A DNA stretch of 64,000 nt. It comes from Flagellimonas onchidii (GTDB taxonomy: Bacteria > Bacteroidota > Bacteroidia > Flavobacteriales > Flavobacteriaceae). Under the pieces are notes generated by a model, which saw nothing but the letters and a program-made list of their open reading frames with translations, was not told the origin of the DNA and searched no databases. Location of the stretch: NCBI RefSeq assembly GCF_004804315.1, contig NZ_SRXX01000006.1, positions 167,449 through 231,448 of the forward strand, in the 5' to 3' direction. Each line of letters opens with the position of its first letter. Positions within the stretch are counted from its first letter, which is position 1. Position numbers and translations under genes: made by a program. Of the stretch, positions 55,263-64,000 are shown piece after piece.

Positions 55263-56411
55263 TTAATCTAATTTTTTAAGGAGAATATCTCTGAAGCGGA
55301 TATGAAATTCATCTCCTGCATGTATTTGTAAGCCAATTTTTCCTTTCATTCCCACATTTTGTTTTTGGTGAATGGCATCATCTAAAATGCCCTTACCATC
55401 ATAATCGGTAGTCACTACGCCATTAAGTATAACGGTAATCTGGGAGCCTTTACATATGACATGAAGGTGATTCCATTCTGGTGTATCATCCGCATAATAG
55501 TAGGCAGCCCTGTTTTTGCCTTGTTCAGGGGTGATGTTCCAATCGGGTAAACTTGGAGATAGCCAGCGATTGTATTCGTCCGATTCATCGTAGAGCAATC
55601 CGGTACGGAATGGTGCCGGAGGATGAATGTCTATCTGGGGGCCGTCTATGTCACCACCTTCATAATAACGACTCCTTACTTGAACACCTCCATTTCCCGA
55701 CAGCTTGCGTGGTGTTTGAAACGTGAGCTTTAATTCGAAATCGGTGAGTTCTTCTTCATAGAAAAACCATACAGCTCCGTGGTTTTTATTGCCTACGGTG
55801 CTTCCGGTGATAGTACCGTTTTCTAATTTCCAGTAGTTTTTCTTTTTGTCGGTTTCACTGGCATAGGTTTTCCAACCGTTGAGGGTTTCACCATCAAAAA
55901 TGGATTGGAATCCTTCGGGACTTACAGGAATTACTGCTACTTCATCTATCATGGCACCTATGCCTTTATGACCGTAATGGGTGTCTTCAAAAGCAATGGT
56001 AAGCGTATTTTCCGCAGCGCGAAGGGTATAAACATATTGCTCCCAAATACCAAGTTTTGGTTGCAGCTTCAATTGAAGCGTACCAGCGGAAAAGGTAAAA
56101 TGACTTTCTCGAACTTCTACTCCGGGGCGTGCTTGGGCATAAAACGAAATATGATACAGTTGACCTGGTGTTACGTTTACCTTTTGTGACAGTTTGTAAC
56201 CGCTATCACTAGCTAGTTCGGCATAATATTTGCCATCGTAGGGCCGTGCGCCCAGTATACTTTGGTGGTGGCGTTCCATCTTATCGCCCTTAGCTTGCCA
56301 AGAGGTGTCTCCATTTTCAAAACTACTGTTTTTAATAAGGTTTTGTGAAAGGGCACTACTAACACTCAACAGAAGTAGTGCAAAACATGCCATTGTACTT
56401 AAATATCTCAT
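55263..56411 (-). CDS. DUF1080 (3-keto-disaccharide hydrolase) protein with N-terminal carbohydrate-binding-like domain
   Basis: 382 residues with a signal peptide (cleaved near ALSQ). Residues about 22-165 look like a CBM-type jelly roll (LIKNSSFENGDTSWQAKG). The DUF1080 domain (about 168-380) has FQSIFDGETLNGWKTY, GAVWFFYEEELTDFELKL, GNGGVQVRSRY and GKIGLQIHAGDEFHIRFRDI. DUF1080 members hydrolyse 3-keto-glycosides in the envelope. It pairs with the ThuA protein and lies next to an ECF/FecR/SusCD set. Confidence 0.85.
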   Translation of the reverse strand: MRYLSTMACFALLLLSVSSALSQNLIKNSSFENGDTSWQAKGDKMERHHQSILGARPYDGKYYAELASDSGYKLSQKVNVTPGQLYHISFYAQARPGVEVRESHFTFSAGTLQLKLQPKLGIWEQYVYTLRAAENTLTIAFEDTHYGHKGIGAMIDEVAVIPVSPEGFQSIFDGETLNGWKTYASETDKKKNYWKLENGTITGSTVGNKNHGAVWFFYEEELTDFELKLTFQTPRKLSGNGGVQVRSRYYEGGDIDGPQIDIHPPAPFRTGLLYDESDEYNRWLSPSLPDWNITPEQGKNRAAYYYADDTPEWNHLHVICKGSQITVILNGVVTTDYDGKGILDDAIHQKQNVGMKGKIGLQIHAGDEFHIRFRDILLKKLD

Positions 56412-56485
56412 ATTCTTTTTTTTTGTTTTTGATAAGCTTCTTTAAAACTGGGCCAAAAAGTTTGGTTACGTCTGAACCTATTTTT

Positions 56486-57055
56486 TCATCTAAACCCGAA
56501 CAACAGAAACAACACAGACTCCTTAGTTTCGGAATTCAATTTTTCTCTAAGGATTTTGAACGCTTGAGTGATATGCCAATCAACTGTTTTAATTGAAATA
56601 TTTAGGTATTTGGAAATTTCAATATGTGTCAATCCTTCTTTTTTGTTTAGTAAAAACACCTGTTTGCATTTCGGGGGTAAATTTTCAATTTCAGAATTGA
56701 CCATTCCAATAAGTGGAGTGATATCTTCAGATTCATCAAGAACCACTTTTTCCAATCTTTCAAAATATTCCTTTTCCAAATAGGTAACATCTCTCTCCTT
56801 CCTATACTGGTCAACAAATTCGTTGTAGACAGATTTGTATAGAAAGTTCTTGATTGAAAGATTTGGATTTATACCCTTTCTATTAATCCAAAGACGAACA
56901 AAAACGTTTTGCACTATGTCCTCTGTTTTGCTATGATCTTGTACCAATGTATACGCATAGGCACATAATTTTTGGTAAAAAGAATCCATTAAAAAATCAT
57001 AAGCCTCAACCTTTCCAGATTTTAACTGTTGCGCCAAAAAAAAATCATCTCCCAC
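56486..57055 (-). CDS. ECF sigma factor
   Basis: 189 residues with a GTG start (57053-57055); the only nearby ATG is out of frame. Region 2: TEDIVQNVFVRLWIN, IKNFLYKSVYNEFVDQYR. Region 4: LPPKCKQVFLLNKKEGLTHIEISKYLNISIKTVDWHI. It is divergent from the FecR gene 111 bases away, unlike the two other pairs in this window, where sigma and FecR share an operon. Confidence 0.9.
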   Translation of the reverse strand: MGDDFFLAQQLKSGKVEAYDFLMDSFYQKLCAYAYTLVQDHSKTEDIVQNVFVRLWINRKGINPNLSIKNFLYKSVYNEFVDQYRKERDVTYLEKEYFERLEKVVLDESEDITPLIGMVNSEIENLPPKCKQVFLLNKKEGLTHIEISKYLNISIKTVDWHITQAFKILREKLNSETKESVLFLLFGFR

Positions 57056-57166
57056 CTCTTATTAATGATATTTTTAATTAAAAGTTAGGGAAATGTAAAA
57101 AAAATTGGTGGAAAACCTAGGAATATGAAAATAATACACGTAATACTAATATAATGTATAAAGGAA

Positions 57167-58321
57167 ATGGACAAAAAATTTAGGCTTATTGCAAAATTTC
57201 TTGGAAAGGAAGCCAATGTCCAAGAACTGGAAGAATTTAAACAAAGCCTTAAAAAAGGTAAAGCTGTTAATCTATTTGATCAAATGGTAAAAATCCATTA
57301 TTTGATTGCATTGGGTATGAAGGACTACGATTTAGAAAAAGCCAAAAAGAACGTCAGAAAAAACATAAAAAAAGATATTGCCAAAAAAAGGGTCGCAATT
57401 TATACTAAGTTAGCAGTTGCGGCATCAATTCTGCTCATTGTAGCAGTTTCCTTTATAAAGTCAAAGGATTGGGATACACAGCCCATGGATCCCGGTACAG
57501 TCATGACCCAACAAATACAACCTGGAACGGATAAAGCGGTCCTCACTTTGGAAAATGGAAATCAGGTGGTTCTTGAGGAAGGAAAAAGTTATGAATCGGA
57601 AAAAGTAAGCGGGAACGGTAAAAAACTTGTTTATTCTAAAAACGATGGAAGGGAAAAACCGGCGTACAATTATTTGACAATACCAAGAGGTGGGCAATTT
57701 CATGTACAATTGCCAGATGGCAGTGAGGTATGGCTAAATTCCGACACCCAACTTAAATATCCTGTCAGTTTCACCAATACCGAATCGCGTAAGGTTGAGC
57801 TGCTTTATGGAGAAGCCTTTTTTAAGGTATCCCCAAGTGCTTTGCACGACGACGCTCCATTTGTTGTGCTTACCAAAAACCAAGAAGTAAATGTACTAGG
57901 AACGGAATTCAATATAAGAGCCTATAATGATGAAGATATAATTACCACCACTTTGGTTGAAGGTGGAGTTGACGTAGCTACTGCTCAAGGTCATAAAAAG
58001 AGATTAAAACCGAGCCAACAATCAAGAATTCAAAAAGGACTGGGAGGTATTGATGTCCAAGTGATAGATGTTTTCCATGAAATATCTTGGCGAAGGAATC
58101 TTTTTTCATTTGAAGATGAATCCTTGGGCAGGATAATGAAAACTTTATCAAGATGGTATGATGTGGAAGTGGTTTTCGAATCTGCCAATGATAAAGATTT
58201 TTTGTTTACGGGTATTTTGGAACGGACCAGCTCGGTGGAAAATATTCTAGAACATATTGAAGCGACTGGAGACGGAGAGATTGTATGTGAAATAACCAAT
58301 AAAATGATAGTAATAAAATGA
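57167..58321 (+). CDS. FecR-type anti-sigma regulator
   Basis: 384 residues: cytosolic segment, membrane helix (LAVAASILLIVAVSFI, about 83-98), FecR domain (IPRGGQFHVQLPDGSEVWLNSDTQLKYPV, LLYGEAFFKVSPS, VLGTEFNIRAYND) and C-terminal domain (FEDESLGRIMKTLSRWYDVEV). It precedes SusC and SusD in the same direction and should relay receptor occupancy to the divergent sigma. Confidence 0.93.
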   Translation: MDKKFRLIAKFLGKEANVQELEEFKQSLKKGKAVNLFDQMVKIHYLIALGMKDYDLEKAKKNVRKNIKKDIAKKRVAIYTKLAVAASILLIVAVSFIKSKDWDTQPMDPGTVMTQQIQPGTDKAVLTLENGNQVVLEEGKSYESEKVSGNGKKLVYSKNDGREKPAYNYLTIPRGGQFHVQLPDGSEVWLNSDTQLKYPVSFTNTESRKVELLYGEAFFKVSPSALHDDAPFVVLTKNQEVNVLGTEFNIRAYNDEDIITTTLVEGGVDVATAQGHKKRLKPSQQSRIQKGLGGIDVQVIDVFHEISWRRNLFSFEDESLGRIMKTLSRWYDVEVVFESANDKDFLFTGILERTSSVENILEHIEATGDGEIVCEITNKMIVIK

Positions 58322-58345
58322 AGTAAAACAAACAACTAAAAAAAG

Positions 58346-58388
58346 AGGGAAAAGACCACTGCACTGCAAATGAGAGGCCCCTTTCCCT
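58346..58388 (+). promoter_or_regulatory. Stem-loop between fecR and susC (second locus)
   Basis: AGGGAAAAG (58346-58354) pairs with CTTTCCCT (58381-58388) with one bulge, closing a 26-base loop that can pair further (GACC / GGCC). It lies 45 bases before the susC start. No T-run follows. The position equals that of the hairpins in the peptide locus. Confidence 0.45.
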
Positions 58389-58433
58389 TAGTTCTGATTA
58401 ATTAAACTAATTATTTAACCAAACCACTAATTT

Positions 58434-61400
58434 ATGGAAATTAAATTTATTGGAAGCTATTTCCTATGTTATAGGAAAGTCTTTCTAAAATTAATTATGA
58501 AAGCCTTTATCTTTCTATGCTGTACAGTCATGTTCGGGCTAAGTCCAGGTAAGAGTTTTTCTCAAGATGTCGACATTATTATAGACAATAATGTTACGAT
58601 GACGGTCAAAAAAGTGTTGAAGCTGATTCATAAACAAACTGATTACAAGTTCATTTATAAAAATGCGCTGCTCAAAAATGCATCAGCAATTCAATTTAAA
58701 AAAGGAGTCATCAAGACGAGTCATTTATTGAACCAAACACTTTCACCGAATGGGCTCGATTATGAATTTACCGCAAACAAGACTATCCAGGTAAAAAGAA
58801 AAGTTGTAAAAAAAGTCCCAAGCCCAAAAGTGGAAATTCAATATCAGGTAAATGGCACAATCACTGATCAAGATGGAATTCCATTAGCGGGTGCCAACGT
58901 TGTTGAAAAAGGTACCACAAATGGAATTCAGACCGATTTTGATGGGAACTTCGCTATTTCTGTTGCGGATGAAAATGCAACCTTGGTCATTTCCTATTTG
59001 GGCTTTGCCACCAAAGAAATACCTCTTGGGGGACAAACAAATATCTCAGTTACTCTTATTGAGGACGCCGCAGGGTTGGATGAGGTCGTAGTCGTCGGTT
59101 ACGGACGTCAAACAAGAAAAACAGTTGCCGGTGCCGTTGCCCAGATAGATGGTGAAATCTTGGAAGATAGACCGATTACCAATGCCCTTAACGGATTGCA
59201 GGGAGCTGTGGCGGGTTTGACCATAACCCGTAGCAGTGGCCAGCCAGGTAATGAAAATTATCAGTTAAATGTGCGGGGACTTTCCTCATTAAACAGCGGC
59301 AATGAACCCTTGGTGCTTATCAATGGGGTGGAAGGTGACATTAACCTAATCAACCCTAATGATATTGCCTCCGTTTCTGTATTGAAAGATGCCTCTGCTG
59401 CCATATATGGTGCAAGAGCTGCCGGTGGTGTGGTTTTGATTACCACAAAATCGGGTAGTAGAAACCAAAAACTTGAAGTGGAGTATACCTCCAACGTAAG
59501 TATCAATAGACCTGCAAATTTACTTGATCGTGTAAGCTTGAGGGAATGGGTCATATTTGACTGGGAAGCCAAAACCAATGCAGGCGCTAATCCCGCCTTT
59601 TTTGCTCCGGCCGTGGGCAATAACACTTTGGAGGACGCTTTGGTCAAGATTGATGCCGGCCACCCTGTCGAGTGGAAAAACAATAACGGACAATCCCCAA
59701 TATTGAACTATACAGAAACTGGTTGGGAAAACCTTATTTATAAAAAGAGTTCTATCCAACACAACCATAATATCAATATTAGAGGTGGTGGCGAAAGATC
59801 TGCGTACAATGCCTCCTTTGGATTTGTTGATTCTGAGGGAATCATTAAAGATGCCTTTAACAATTCCAGACGCTTTAACATGCGTTTGAACTATGATTTT
59901 GATCTTTCGGATAGATTTAAGATTAATAGTAACATCAGTTATACCAGTAAAAAGGATGAAAATCCCGCTTATGGTAATGAGACAATTTTTAATCTATTGA
60001 ACAGGATGTTTTTATGGCACCCCTTACGTACACAGTCCGGTCAATACCTTACCCAATTTGGTTTTGGAAACCCTCGCCAACTAGCGGACAAAGATATAGG
60101 TATTCGGACCAATGTTGAAGAGGAAATACGTTTCAACTTGCAGGGGGAATATGAGATTTTTGACGGCCTAAAAGCGCACGGTCAATTGGCCCTTAATCGC
60201 AATAAATCGGACTTTGATCGTTTTGGAGATATTGTGCCCAGATACAATTATGATGATACCTCGGCTGGCCTTGCGCCGAATTTGAGAACCTCCGCCCGTT
60301 CGTATGGCTTTAGTAACTATATGAACCTAACGGGATATCTTGACTATGCAAAAACCTTTGGCGATCACAATGTTAATCTTACTGCAGGTGCTAGCCATGA
60401 GCAGAGGGAATTTGGCGGTTTTTTTGCAACGGACCGTGGATTGACCCAAACAGCAATTACCACTTTGGGTCAAGGAGACCCTGCCCTGGCACAAATAGGA
60501 GAACAGAGGGCGCACTGGGCCATAAGATCATTTTTTGCCAGAGGGACTTACATCCTCAAGGATAGATATATTCTCGAGGGGAATTACAGAAGGGATGGTA
60601 CCTCAGTGTTCTCACCAGAACAGCGTTGGGGAAATTTCTTTGGGGGATCTTTTGCATGGAGGGCCTCGGAAGAGGACTTCATCAAAAAGCTGAACTTCTT
60701 TGACAATCTTAAGTTTAGGGTAAGTCATGGTGTTACAGGTAACCAAAGTCTGGACGATAGCTTTGACGATGGCGATGACATCAATCTGTACGATTATATA
60801 GCCTTGGTGAATGATGGCAACTTTAACTATCCTTTTGGCGATGGTACGGCACAACCCCAGGCAGCTGTGGAAAGAGGTTTGGTTACGAGCAATAGGACTT
60901 GGGAAGATTTAAAGACGACCAATATCGGTATCGATTTTGCCTTGTTCAACTCCAGATTTTCTGGTGCTTTTGATTGGTTCCAGAGAAAAAATGACAATAT
61001 GTTGTTGGGCGTAGTGGAGTCTTCTGTCTTAGGTGGAAACCCACCCGATCTGAATATTGGGGCATTGGAAACCAAGGGTTTTGAACTCACCCTGACATGG
61101 GCGGATAAGTTGGCTTCAGGTTTCTCTTATTCCATTACCGGTATTTTGAGTGATTCGCAGAATACTTTGACCAATTTGGACGGTAACAATACAGTTCGTA
61201 TTGGGTTGAACGGAAATAGAGAAGGTTATTCCCAGAACACTTGGTTTGGATACGTTTGGGACGGCATATTGACCACTCAGGATGAGGTGGATGCTTACAA
61301 AGAATTGGATGGCGTTCCCGGAAATCTTGAAATTGGGGATGCACGATACAAGGATTTGAATGGTGACGGCCGTATATCAACAGTCGATGAAGATGGCAAT

Positions 61401-61919
61401 GATGCCGACATCGTTTCTTATGGCACCAACGCTCCTAGATACCAATATTCATTCAATTTGGGTGCCAGCTACAAAGGATTCGATTTGAGTGTTTTTATGC
61501 AAGGGGTTGCAGAAAGGACCATTTTTTATACGGATGACAGGAGATTTCCGTTCACTCAACCTTGGTGGACTCCTTTAAGAAGGTTTTATAATAATACTTG
61601 GTCGTCAGATAGACCTAATGCAAGGTATCCTAGGGTAACAACTGGCCCTCAGCGATTTTGGAACTATGATCAGTTTACAGAGAATACCATAGTAAATGGA
61701 GCTTACCTAAGGGTAAAGAATATTACTTTGGGATATACCTTACCACAGGATTTGCTTACTGACATTGGAATTGAAAAAATTCGGTTGTTCTTTAGTGGGG
61801 AAGACCTGTTCACTTTTGACCATTTAGACGGTGGGTATGATGCCGAAAATACCGATGGAGGAGCTGATTTTTACCCTTACCAGAAACGATATTCTGTTGG
61901 TATAACGGTTAATTTTTAA
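58434..61919 (+). CDS. SusC/RagA-type TonB-dependent receptor with STN domain
   Basis: 1161 residues. After a signal region (FIFLCCTVMFGLSPGKSFSQ) come an STN domain (about 45-120, VKKVLKLIHKQTDYKFIYKN), a CarboxypepD_reg-like domain (about 138-215, GTTNGIQTDFDGNFAI), a TonB box (DEVVVVGYG), plug (LNVRGLSSLNSGNEPLVLINGV, LITTKSGS) and the barrel ending in YSVGITVNF. Starts at 58434 or, with a more normal signal length, at the ATG at 58497. The substrate is probably a sugar or glycoside, because the nearby ThuA and DUF1080 genes belong to keto-disaccharide metabolism. Confidence 0.95.
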   Translation: MEIKFIGSYFLCYRKVFLKLIMKAFIFLCCTVMFGLSPGKSFSQDVDIIIDNNVTMTVKKVLKLIHKQTDYKFIYKNALLKNASAIQFKKGVIKTSHLLNQTLSPNGLDYEFTANKTIQVKRKVVKKVPSPKVEIQYQVNGTITDQDGIPLAGANVVEKGTTNGIQTDFDGNFAISVADENATLVISYLGFATKEIPLGGQTNISVTLIEDAAGLDEVVVVGYGRQTRKTVAGAVAQIDGEILEDRPITNALNGLQGAVAGLTITRSSGQPGNENYQLNVRGLSSLNSGNEPLVLINGVEGDINLINPNDIASVSVLKDASAAIYGARAAGGVVLITTKSGSRNQKLEVEYTSNVSINRPANLLDRVSLREWVIFDWEAKTNAGANPAFFAPAVGNNTLEDALVKIDAGHPVEWKNNNGQSPILNYTETGWENLIYKKSSIQHNHNINIRGGGERSAYNASFGFVDSEGIIKDAFNNSRRFNMRLNYDFDLSDRFKINSNISYTSKKDENPAYGNETIFNLLNRMFLWHPLRTQSGQYLTQFGFGNPRQLADKDIGIRTNVEEEIRFNLQGEYEIFDGLKAHGQLALNRNKSDFDRFGDIVPRYNYDDTSAGLAPNLRTSARSYGFSNYMNLTGYLDYAKTFGDHNVNLTAGASHEQREFGGFFATDRGLTQTAITTLGQGDPALAQIGEQRAHWAIRSFFARGTYILKDRYILEGNYRRDGTSVFSPEQRWGNFFGGSFAWRASEEDFIKKLNFFDNLKFRVSHGVTGNQSLDDSFDDGDDINLYDYIALVNDGNFNYPFGDGTAQPQAAVERGLVTSNRTWEDLKTTNIGIDFALFNSRFSGAFDWFQRKNDNMLLGVVESSVLGGNPPDLNIGALETKGFELTLTWADKLASGFSYSITGILSDSQNTLTNLDGNNTVRIGLNGNREGYSQNTWFGYVWDGILTTQDEVDAYKELDGVPGNLEIGDARYKDLNGDGRISTVDEDGNDADIVSYGTNAPRYQYSFNLGASYKGFDLSVFMQGVAERTIFYTDDRRFPFTQPWWTPLRRFYNNTWSSDRPNARYPRVTTGPQRFWNYDQFTENTIVNGAYLRVKNITLGYTLPQDLLTDIGIEKIRLFFSGEDLFTFDHLDGGYDAENTDGGADFYPYQKRYSVGITVNF

Positions 61920-61930
61920 AAAATTGAGAG

Positions 61931-63610
61931 ATGAAGAAAGTTATAATAAAGAATAGTAATCGGATTGTTGCAATATTGGTTTCCATGGTTGTTTTGGGCT
62001 GCACCAAAACCTTGGATCTAACTCCATTGGATACCATATCGGATGCCTCCTTTTGGAAAACTCAGAGTGACTTTGAAAAAGCGGCGAATGCTTTTTATGC
62101 GAGCATCCCTGCCAATAACAATGGTTTTATAGATTTGAATGCTGACATCGCTTCGGACTTTGGTCAAAATACAACCAGTTCTGGTAATGGTATTGTACCT
62201 CAAAATGATGGAGGATATGACAATGCCTATACCACAATTAGAGGGACTTCCAGATTGATAGAGAATTATGAATTAGCCACGGACATCCAGAGTGAGACCG
62301 CACGTTATGCCGGTGAAGCTCGATTTTTTAGAGCTTGGGCCTATTTGGGCTTGGTAGGAGGTTATGGTGATGTCCCCTTGATAACCAAGGTGCTAGATAT
62401 TGATTCAGAGGAACTACAGGCTCCTCGATCTCCAAGGAGCGAGGTAATGGCCTTTGTAATGGCCGATTTGGACTGGGCCATAGCCAATTTACCTGAACAA
62501 AACGCTATTTCCGCTACAGAAACAGGTCGTATAAGCAAAGGTGCTGCTAGGGCATTAAAAGTGCGTGCAGGATTGTTTGAGGGTACTTGGGCCAAATTCC
62601 ATGGTACTGGGGATCCCAATGCTTACTTGAATGCTGCGATTTCTGCTGCGGAAGAAATCATCAGTTCTGGAGAGTATGAACTGTATACAGCAGATGGTAC
62701 AACGGAAAGTTATCGTAAACTGTTTTTGGATGGAGATGAAAGTTCCGAAATTATCTTATCAAGAAGATATGATGAAGACCTAAACGTATTCAGTAACATA
62801 ACACGCTGGACCAATGAGGGAATAAACTCACCAACAAAACAGTTGGCCGATATGTATGTGTGCACAGATGGCTTGCCCATTAGCGTGTCCCCATTGTTCG
62901 AGGGATATGATACGTAAGCATCTGAGTTTGAAAATCGTGATCCGCGCATGAACAATACTATATTTGTACCTGGAACAGAGCAAAGTTGGTTGGGAGACAC
63001 TTTTATTGTGGACCCATTTATCGCCGGAGCAAGTGGACAACCAAACACAAGAAGCGGTTATAGAACAAGAAAATATTTTTCAGATGTTTTACAATGCCAG
63101 CAAGGTCAATGCTTTATTAATTTTCCGGTAATGCGTTATGCCGAAGTACTTTTAAATTTGGCAGAAGCCTTATATGAAAGGGATGGCTCCATTTCCGATG
63201 CTGACTTGGATAGAACCATAAATATGCTTAGGGACAGAGTGGGCGTAACCCATTTGAGCAATATTTTAGTTAGTGGAAACGGGTTGGACATGCGTGCCGA
63301 AATACGAAGGGAGCGTACGGTCGAATTGGCCTATGAAGGTTTTAGATTTGACGACTTAAGGAGATGGAAAGAGGCTGAAAACCTGCTTCCTGTGGATTTG
63401 TTGGGAGTCAAATTTGTGGGAACTGAATTTGAGACAACAGAACCAAATAATGTTTATACTGCTGGCGTTGATTTGGACGTAAACCCAGATGGCTTTGTAA
63501 TAGTTGATCCAGCTGGTAATAGAAATTGGGAAGATAAGAACTATTTGTCGCCTCTTCCATTGGATGAGTTGCAGATAAATCCTAATCTAGGACAAAACCC
63601 TGGCTGGTAA
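61931..63610 (+). pseudogene. SusD/RagB-family lipoprotein interrupted by one in-frame TAA
   Basis: The frame opens with a lipoprotein signal (VSMVVLGC), has typical SusD motifs (TISDASFWKTQSDFEKAANAFYA, ARFFRAWAYLGLVGGYGDVPLI, GAARALKVRAGLFEGTWAKFH), then reads GYDT followed by TAA at 62915-62917. The same frame continues without any shift: ASEFENRDPRMNNTI, NFPVMRYAEVLLNLAEAL, RRERTVELAYEGFRFDDLRRWK and the usual end. Without the stop the product would be 559 residues, normal for SusD. The stop truncates the protein after 328 residues, within the helical core. It could be a real nonsense mutation or a base-call error. It lies 11 bases after SusC. Confidence 0.9.
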
Positions 63611-63657
63611 TGTTTTGGCACAAAATAAGTTGAGTTAGTTTGTTTTATTATGCTTTT

Positions 63658-63692
63658 GAGGCTGTTCAATCTTTAGAACAGCCTCTTTTTTT
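63658..63692 (+). terminator. Intrinsic terminator after the SusCD operon
   Basis: A perfect 10-bp stem GAGGCTGTTC / GAACAGCCTC with an 8-base loop and seven T residues after it. It lies 47 bases downstream of the SusD stop codon. Confidence 0.92.
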
Positions 63693-64000
63693 GATATGGA
63701 GGGTAGTAAATCACCAAAGGTCGTAAACGGATTTTCGTGCTATGGATTATTTCCATAATTTGACCAGATAGTTCCAAATGAATTTTGAAGGCTTCTTGCG
63801 TAAAAGTTCCTTTAAAAAATAGTACCTGTAAGTGCCCCTTAAATCCGCTAAGATTAAAAATATAATAATTTTAGAGTCATGACAACTTAAGAGGGTTGTT
63901 TCTTAGGTTATGTATGATGAATTTATATAAATTTTCGTTTCTATAATTATATCTGAACTCTGTTTCTTTGAGGTGTAGGTAAAATGTGTTTTTGTGCATT
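63693..64000. other. Gene-free end of the window
   Basis: AT-rich DNA without a convincing open frame, hairpin or promoter. Confidence 0.4.

Noticed and set aside
62915..62917. Programmed recoding (selenocysteine-type) at the SusD stop
   Set aside because: The codon is TAA, not TGA, and no stem-loop follows; mutation or error is simpler.
1..64000. tRNA, rRNA or CRISPR features
   Set aside because: I saw no cloverleaf with a conserved TTCGA-type arm, no rRNA sequence and no regularly spaced direct repeats.

Overview
The window looks like a chromosomal segment of a Bacteroidota bacterium, most likely a marine or soil Flavobacteriaceae member. The evidence is a short primary sigma factor without region 1.1, promoter-like TAnnTTTG elements, three ECF sigma/FecR pairs, two SusC/SusD pairs, TonB-dependent receptors carrying N-terminal STN domains, many lipoproteins, and AT-rich intergenic DNA. 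I see no rRNA, tRNA or CRISPR array.

Region by region. (1) 1-6180: housekeeping core, with the end of class II aldolase (fbaA), accD, a lipoprotein, rpsO, pnp and rpoD, separated by clear intrinsic terminators. (2) 6300-9955: a run of poorly conserved minus-strand genes (a stand-alone BRCT protein, a secreted protein, a small lipoprotein overlapping a membrane protein, and a TraO-like conjugation protein). The gaps between them share a short repeated motif, so the stretch looks like an accessory island. (3) 9956-18541: a LytS/LytTR two-component pair, rpe-ypdA, then a minus-strand set (beta-barrel protein, ATP-grasp enzyme, NRDE protein, DinB-like protein, LysE-type exporter, YHS protein). 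(4) 18716-23010: a compact four-gene operon in which a glutamate-synthase-like flavoenzyme and a ThDP-dependent enzyme each carry an N-terminal Rieske [2Fe-2S] domain, with a two-CxxC protein and a DUF1622 membrane protein between them. (5) 23345-30224: ECF sigma, putative anti-sigma and CpxP-like protein, then EF-hand, YHYH, MORN-repeat and SCO proteins, a lipoprotein formylglycine-generating-enzyme homologue, and a SorAB-like sulfite oxidase with its cytochrome c. Copper handling and respiratory redox chemistry are a common theme.

(6) 30248-44597, the most interesting part: an ECF sigma/FecR/SusC/SusD locus coding for peptide enzymes, not glycosidases. It holds a gamma-glutamyltransferase, two lipoprotein M14 carboxypeptidases, a lipoprotein N-acyl-D-amino-acid deacylase and a lipoprotein homologue of glutamate racemase. 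Together they suggest capture and extracytoplasmic breakdown of peptides containing gamma-glutamyl bonds and D-glutamate, such as murein peptides or poly-gamma-glutamate. A nearby DUF1343 gene (the NamZ exo-muramidase family) fits the murein version, but a degenerate IS3-family element has destroyed its 5' end.

(7) 46090-48750: that truncated DUF1343 gene, a 950-bp IS3 relic with perfect 19-bp inverted repeats, and the 3' remnant of a second formylglycine-generating-enzyme-like gene. (8) 48807-54155: ECF sigma, FecR, TonB-dependent receptor and beta-barrel protein, with no SusD. (9) 54274-63610: a ThuA fragment, ThuA and DUF1080 proteins and an ECF sigma on the minus strand, divergent from FecR, SusC and a SusD gene that is interrupted by a single in-frame TAA.

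Start codons were re-chosen where the longest open frame began at an implausible TTG. Function calls come from reading motifs by eye; no database search was run.
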